From Pseudopedobacter sp037968815 (GTDB lineage: Bacteria; Bacteroidota; Bacteroidia; Sphingobacteriales; Sphingobacteriaceae): a stretch of 64,000 nucleotides of DNA. The notes under the pieces were generated by a model, which saw only the letters and a list, made by a program, of their open reading frames with translations, was not told the origin of the DNA and did not search any database. The position numbers were made by a program, and so were the translations under genes. The stretch covers positions 551,938 to 615,937 of the forward strand of contig JBBKWF010000011.1 of NCBI GenBank assembly GCA_037968815.1, read 5' to 3'. Of this stretch, positions 60,165 to 64,000 are shown in pieces. How positions within the stretch are numbered: position 1 is the stretch's first letter; each line of letters opens with the position of its first letter.

Positions 60165-61268
60165 ATGTTAAACCGCATAAGAACTCTTTTATTCCCAGAA
60201 ATAATAATCCGATACGAAGGTTCGGGTAAACATATTTTAGCGCTCGATGGATTACGTGGTATAGCTATTTTGTTAGTAATACTTTTCCACACGTTTCATT
60301 TTATGTTTGGTTGGTGCGGTGTCGATTTATTCTTTGTTTTATCAGGCTTTTTAATTACAGGAACGCTTATCGACAATAAAAATAGCACCCATTACTTTTC
60401 TAATTTCTGGATTAAACGGGTGCTGAGGATTTTCCCGCTTTATTATTTGGTTTTAGCGATTATTATTGTCCCGAAAATCTACTTTCAAGTTAATACGGTA
60501 AGCTATACCTCATGGACTTATTGGTTTTATTTACAGAATTGGCAGTATATTTTTAACGGTGTTTTCCCGGACGGAAAAGCTACTTTAAACCACTTTTGGT
60601 CTTTAGCTATAGAGGAGCAGTTTTACTTTTTTTTTCCATTTGTTGTCAAGTATGTAAAAAACAAGAACATGCCTTTTTTACTGCTCGCATTTATTTTAAT
60701 CGCAATCCTATTTCGTTATTATTATTTTAACAATGATAATATTGGCTACTATGTAGGTACTGTCTCCAGAATGGACAGCCTTGCAATAGGTGCTTTTTTA
60801 GCTTATGCCGTACGTTATAACCGTGTGTTTTTACAAAGATGGACTCATCTGTTCTTTTACATATCAGTAGCTTATATACTAGCCGTAATCGTTTTAACAC
60901 AAGAAGTGCATTTTAGTAATCCTTACTTTGCAGGTATAGGTTTAACATTTTTTGCTTTACTATTTGGTAGCCTATTAATTTTTAGCTTATCAAATTTTAA
61001 AAACAATTTTATTAACCAAGTGCTTACATTAAAACCTCTCCGGTTTATAGGCAAAATCTCTTACGGATTATACATTTACCACTGGATACTGTATGTTTTT
61101 ATAAAACCTCCTTTAGAGAGCGTTATTTACAACAGCTTACCTCACAGCATAGCTTCAAAAGTAGTAACCTCTGTAATTATTTTAATTGTCAGTATTGCCC
61201 TTAGTTATCTTTCTTTTTCCTATTTTGAAAAGCCTATTCTCAACTTAAAGAAAAAATGGGTTAGATAA
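60165..61268 (+). CDS. membrane acyltransferase, OafA/YrhL (acyltransferase_3) family
   Basis: A 367-residue protein with about ten membrane helices. The N-terminal ILALDGLRGIAILLVILFHTFHF contains the conserved R-x10-H motif. GVDLFFVLSGFLITGTL is the next conserved loop, and FWSLAIEEQFYFFFPF the third. These enzymes O-acetylate or otherwise acylate sugars of the envelope. It follows the EptA-like gene by 65 bases and runs convergent to the TlpA-like gene. Confidence 0.92.
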   Translation: MLNRIRTLLFPEIIIRYEGSGKHILALDGLRGIAILLVILFHTFHFMFGWCGVDLFFVLSGFLITGTLIDNKNSTHYFSNFWIKRVLRIFPLYYLVLAIIIVPKIYFQVNTVSYTSWTYWFYLQNWQYIFNGVFPDGKATLNHFWSLAIEEQFYFFFPFVVKYVKNKNMPFLLLAFILIAILFRYYYFNNDNIGYYVGTVSRMDSLAIGAFLAYAVRYNRVFLQRWTHLFFYISVAYILAVIVLTQEVHFSNPYFAGIGLTFFALLFGSLLIFSLSNFKNNFINQVLTLKPLRFIGKISYGLYIYHWILYVFIKPPLESVIYNSLPHSIASKVVTSVIILIVSIALSYLSFSYFEKPILNLKKKWVR

Positions 61269-61279
61269 GCTCTAATCTA

Positions 61280-61903
61280 TTATTCTGCAAGTAAATTATC
61301 TATAAACTCAACAACTTTAGGGCTTTCATAATCTGCACTGCCTTCGTGTCTAAAAACAACACGTCCTTCTTTATCTAAAATTACAGTGGTTGGTAAAGAA
61401 CTTCCAAAAATATTTTCCGGGACTTTATTAATGGAAATATAAACGGGCAAATCGTAATTGTGTTTTTGCATAAAAGCTGATGATTTTTGATAATCTCCAT
61501 CAGCATCCACCATTAAAAAAACAAGATCATTATTGGACTCATACTTTTGTTTTAACCTATTAATACTTGGCATTTCTGCGATACAAGGAGGACACCAAGT
61601 TGCCCAAAAATTCAAGAAAACAACTTTTCCTCGTAGTTCTGCCAAGCTAATTGTTTCACCATTGCTATTCTTAAAAGCTATCTCTTTTGGAGCGATATTA
61701 CCAGTACTTTCTAAATCATCAATTTCTTTTCCAGAAGGAATACTGGGTTGAAACAGACCCACTTTCATCAGGTTTTGTATTACAAAAGCTTTTACATTTG
61801 GATTAATCAGCATAGCTAAAATAAAAGCCAACATTGCCAAGGTTAAAACGTTTGAAAAAGTAAACCACTTTTTGGTACTACCGTTATTCTTTTGAGTATT
61901 CAT
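61280..61903 (-). CDS. membrane-anchored TlpA-like thioredoxin
   Basis: A 207-residue protein with one N-terminal membrane helix (about 16-35) and a periplasmic thioredoxin domain. The active site is WCPPC (C104, C107) in NFWATWCPPCIAEMP. The cis-proline loop is LPTTVILDKEG. It probably reduces or oxidises periplasmic protein disulfides, for example in cytochrome maturation. Convergent with the acyltransferase gene and downstream of gdhA. Confidence 0.9.
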   Translation of the reverse strand: MNTQKNNGSTKKWFTFSNVLTLAMLAFILAMLINPNVKAFVIQNLMKVGLFQPSIPSGKEIDDLESTGNIAPKEIAFKNSNGETISLAELRGKVVFLNFWATWCPPCIAEMPSINRLKQKYESNNDLVFLMVDADGDYQKSSAFMQKHNYDLPVYISINKVPENIFGSSLPTTVILDKEGRVVFRHEGSADYESPKVVEFIDNLLAE

Positions 61904-61933
61904 GATGGATGATTAATGGTTATAATATGGCAC

Positions 61934-61975
61934 TAAAAAAATTCACCCAAGTTAAAGCTGTTTTAACTTGGGTGA
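61934..61975 (-). terminator. terminator after gdhA
   Basis: TCACCCAAGTTAAA (61943-61956) pairs perfectly with TTTAACTTGGGTGA (61962-61975). On the minus strand the stem is followed by AATTTTTTTAG. Confidence 0.9.
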
Positions 61976-62026
61976 TTTAAACAAATTTATATTTACTGAA
62001 GCTTAGTTCAAAATAGTTTCAATAGA

Positions 62027-63358
62027 CTAAACTAAACCTTGTGCAAGCATTGCATCGGCTATTTTAACAAATCCACCAATATTTGCTCCTCTTTCGTAGT
62101 TTACTCTACCTTTATCATCTGCACCATACTTAACACAGATGTCGTGGATATCTTTCATTACCTTTTTCAACTTATCATCCACCTCTTGGCGAGTCCACGA
62201 GTATCTTTGAGAGTTCTGGGACATCTCTAATCCAGAAACTGCTACTCCGCCAGCATTTGAAGCTTTACCAGGTGCATAAAAAATACTAGAAGCATTAAAT
62301 GCGTTAACAGCTTCTGGCGTACATGGCATATTCGCTCCCTCTGCAACATACATACATCCGTTGGTAATCAATTTAGATGCGTCCTCTAAGTTCAATTCAT
62401 TTTGGGTAGCATTTGGCAATGCGATATCGCATTTGATCTTCCACGGTCTTTCATTAGCGTAAAACGTTACGCCCGGATACTCTTTTGCGTACTCTTTAAT
62501 TCTTCCACGTTTAACTTCCTTTAAGTCTCTGATGAAAGCTAATTTTTCTACGTCGATACCCTTAGGATCGTAAATAAACCCTTCAGAATCTGACATGGTA
62601 ACCACTTTAGCACCCTTTTCGATACATTTTTCAACGGCAAATTGCGCTACATTTCCAGATCCAGAAACAGTAATCACCTTATCTTTAAGTGTTTGTTTTT
62701 GAGTTTTTAAAATTTCTTCTACAAAGTAAATCAAGCCATAACCAGTCGCTTCTGGACGGATATGACTACCACCCCACTCAGAGCCTTTTCCGGTTAAAAC
62801 ACCCGTAAATTCACCTTTAATTCTTTTGTACTGACCAAATAGATAACCTATCTCTCTTTTCCCTACTCCAATATCGCCAGCAGGGATATCAATATCTGCA
62901 CCCACATGACGGTATAGTTCTGTCATAAAGCTTTGGCAAAAGCGCATTACCTCATGGTCTGATTTACCTTTAGGGTCGAAATCTGCTCCACCTTTACCGC
63001 CACCCATAGGCAAGCCAGTAAGACTATTTTTAAAAACTTGTTCAAATGCTAAAAACTTAAGAACACTTAGCGTTACTGATGGGTGAAAACGCAAGCCTCC
63101 TTTATAAGGGCCAATTGCACTATTCATCTGTACTCTATAGCCTCTATTAACTTCAACCTCGCCTTTATCTGTTAACCAAGGCACCCTAAAAATGATAGCT
63201 CTTTCAGGCTCTACCATTCGTTCAAAAATTTTGTTATCCCTATAAATAGGATTTTTTTCAACAAAAGGAAAAATAGATTCGGCAACTTCTGTTACTGCCT
63301 GCAAAAACTCCGGCTCGTTAGCATTTCTTACTTTAATTATATTTAATGGATCTTTCAT
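62027..63358 (-). CDS. gdhA: glutamate dehydrogenase, NADP-specific type
   Basis: Reversibly aminates 2-oxoglutarate to glutamate. The protein has 443 residues, the usual hexameric length. The catalytic region LPMGGGKGGADFDPKGKSD holds the active-site lysine. The dinucleotide-binding segment ITVSGSGNVAQFAVEKCIEKGAKVVTMSDS is Rossmann. The N-terminal helical lead and the Gly-rich GYRVQMNSAIGPYKGGLRFHPS are intact. It lies beside the integrative element boundary but is itself complete. Confidence 0.96.
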   Translation of the reverse strand: MKDPLNIIKVRNANEPEFLQAVTEVAESIFPFVEKNPIYRDNKIFERMVEPERAIIFRVPWLTDKGEVEVNRGYRVQMNSAIGPYKGGLRFHPSVTLSVLKFLAFEQVFKNSLTGLPMGGGKGGADFDPKGKSDHEVMRFCQSFMTELYRHVGADIDIPAGDIGVGKREIGYLFGQYKRIKGEFTGVLTGKGSEWGGSHIRPEATGYGLIYFVEEILKTQKQTLKDKVITVSGSGNVAQFAVEKCIEKGAKVVTMSDSEGFIYDPKGIDVEKLAFIRDLKEVKRGRIKEYAKEYPGVTFYANERPWKIKCDIALPNATQNELNLEDASKLITNGCMYVAEGANMPCTPEAVNAFNASSIFYAPGKASNAGGVAVSGLEMSQNSQRYSWTRQEVDDKLKKVMKDIHDICVKYGADDKGRVNYERGANIGGFVKIADAMLAQGLV

Positions 63359-63584
63359 ATTTAAGGGGCAATAGTTTTTTTAATATTAAAGAATAAAAAT
63401 ATCTTAAAAAAGGACAAATATGTCTTTTTTCTAATAAACTGACAAAAGAATGCAATAAGTAGCATTGTTTTTTATCAAAACGTAATACTAAGAAACAAAA
63501 AAGGAATAAAGCATGAAAATTTTAAAAAAATAATGTTTGCCGATTATAGCAGAATAAGAGATATAAAGACAAATGCCCATTAAA
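63359..63584. other. gdhA upstream region
   Basis: About 225 AT-rich bases in which I see no coding frame and no convincing promoter pair. It ends at the tRNA fragment's terminator. Confidence 0.45.
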
Positions 63585-63616
63585 CAAAAAAAGCCTCACA
63601 TATCTGTGAGGCTTTT
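63585..63616 (-). terminator. terminator of the former tRNA-Val gene
   Basis: AAAAGCCTCACA (63589-63600) pairs with TGTGAGGCTTTT (63605-63616). On the minus strand it follows the tRNA 3' end directly and continues in a T run, as expected for the terminator of that tRNA. Confidence 0.85.
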
Positions 63617-63617
63617 G

Positions 63618-63659
63618 TGGGAGATACTGGGTTCGAACCAGTGACCCCCTGCTTGTAAG
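63618..63659 (-). tRNA. 3' fragment (42 nt) of a tRNA-Val(UAC) gene, attachment-site remnant
   Basis: On the minus strand the sequence runs from anticodon loop CTTACAA (anticodon TAC) and stem GCAGG, through the variable region, T-arm ACTGG-TTCGAAC-CCAGT, and acceptor strand ATCTCCC with discriminator A. The 5' half (acceptor GGGAGAT, D-arm, anticodon 5' stem) is missing: bases beyond 63659 no longer resemble tRNA. This is what an integrase leaves after inserting into a tRNA 3' end. It is not functional by itself. CCA is not encoded. Confidence 0.82.
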
Positions 63660-63835
63660 TCTATTAGATCGGACATCAAAACATGTTATACACCTATCTT
63701 ATGTACTTGAATATCAACAATTTAAATCATTTTGACTTATTTTGTAGTCATTTGTAGCCTTTTGATATCAAGGAAAAGTGAGCGTAAAGTGAGCGTTTTT
63801 ATTTCTTACCTTTTACTTATAATATCCAAGGATCA
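63660..63835. other. left end of an integrative element, with candidate integrase arm sites
   Basis: Two direct-repeat pairs are visible. TTTGTAG occurs at 63741-63747 and 63751-63757 (10-base period). AAAGTGAGCG occurs at 63775-63784 and 63786-63795 (11-base period, one DNA turn). Such helically phased pairs next to an att core are typical of integrase arm-type sites. Confidence 0.55.
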
Positions 63836-64000
63836 ATGGCCAAGGTAAGTCTGATACTCGACACTAGAAAGAAATCCAAAAGCAGGATTACCGGGCTATA
63901 TCCCATAGTCCTCAAGGTCTTCCACAAAAAGAACAGACTGCTCCGTATTGGCCACTGCACCTCCCTTGCCGGATGGGAATCAAAAAACCATCTTCTGCGC
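63836..64000 (+). CDS. tyrosine-type recombinase/integrase, N-terminal fragment (runs off window)
   Basis: 55 codons from the ATG at 63836, starting MAKVSLILDTRKKSKSRITG and continuing LYPIVLKVFHKKNRLLRIG then SLAGWES. This pattern of a short beta hairpin, P-I-V-L-K-V and R-L-L-R-I-G before a Trp is the arm-DNA-binding N-terminus of Bacteroidota phage-type integrases. Base composition is richer in G+C than the neighbouring genes, suggesting transfer. Catalytic residues lie beyond the window. It is next to the tRNA-Val fragment, which is the expected place. Confidence 0.8.
   Translation, partial: MAKVSLILDTRKKSKSRITGLYPIVLKVFHKKNRLLRIGHCTSLAGWESKNHLLR

Noticed and set aside
63618..63700. A complete tRNA-Val gene
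   Set aside because: Beyond 63659 the sequence has no 5' anticodon stem, D-arm or acceptor strand, so only a 3' fragment is present.

Overview
This 64 kb window is a chromosomal segment of a low-GC Bacteroidota bacterium, most likely a member of the Sphingobacteriaceae close to Pedobacter. The evidence is an AT-rich sequence with TAnnTTTG-type promoter cores, a sigma/FecR/SusC/SusD locus, a type IX secretion tail, a split atpD-atpC pair with a short epsilon subunit, and the gene orders ftsX-DUF3098-uppP-truB-ribF and recF-DUF721. Nothing in the window names a species.

Layout. 1-4.9 kb: end of a DoxX/thioredoxin-like protein, a peptide-type ABC permease, shikimate kinase, an RmlD-like reductase, a BCP-type peroxiredoxin, flotillin-like FloA and a small lipoprotein. 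5.3-19 kb: a SusC/SusD nutrient-uptake locus with its own ECF sigma factor and FecR anti-sigma. It carries a BACON/beta-helix lipoprotein, a DUF218 protein fused to what looks like a four-bladed hemopexin-type propeller, a phosphodiester glycosidase, an NHL-repeat protein with a type IX sorting tail and an endonuclease/exonuclease/phosphatase-fold enzyme. It has no classical glycoside hydrolase, so a phosphodiester-linked substrate is the natural guess. 19-24.3 kb (minus strand): two secreted repeat proteins, one with about twenty YwqK/MORN-like repeats. 24.5-40.5 kb (minus): a methyltransferase, then one long run of branched-chain amino-acid genes, ilvE-ilvD-ilvB-ilvN-ilvC-ABC ATPase-leuA-leuC-leuD-leuA/cimA-like-leuB.

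Upstream of ilvE lies an unannotated 25-codon leader peptide in which 12 of the first 15 residues are Leu, Ile or Val. It is followed by mutually exclusive antiterminator and terminator hairpins. This is the hallmark of ribosome-mediated attenuation and is the strongest new observation here. The spacers of the same operon are full of short repeats, and one has entered the reading frame of the embedded ABC ATPase.

40.8-45.5 kb: atpC and atpD, then a FadL-type porin with a GDSL lipoprotein. 45.6-48.3 kb: gnd, Ohr/OsmC and a DUF892 protein (minus). 48.6-53.5 kb: cell-division, envelope and RNA-modification housekeeping genes. 53.5-56.1 kb (minus): YtxJ, a LolA-like protein, a 39-residue lipoprotein, ribH and a TPR membrane protein. 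56.3-61.3 kb: recF, DUF721, then a methyltransferase, an EptA-like transferase and an acyltransferase that may modify the cell surface. 61.3-63.4 kb (minus): a TlpA-like thioredoxin and glutamate dehydrogenase.

The right edge (63.6-64 kb) is the end of an integrated element. A 42-base 3' fragment of a tRNA-Val(UAC) gene, with that gene's own terminator, is followed by putative arm-site repeats and the first 55 codons of a tyrosine recombinase that runs off the window.
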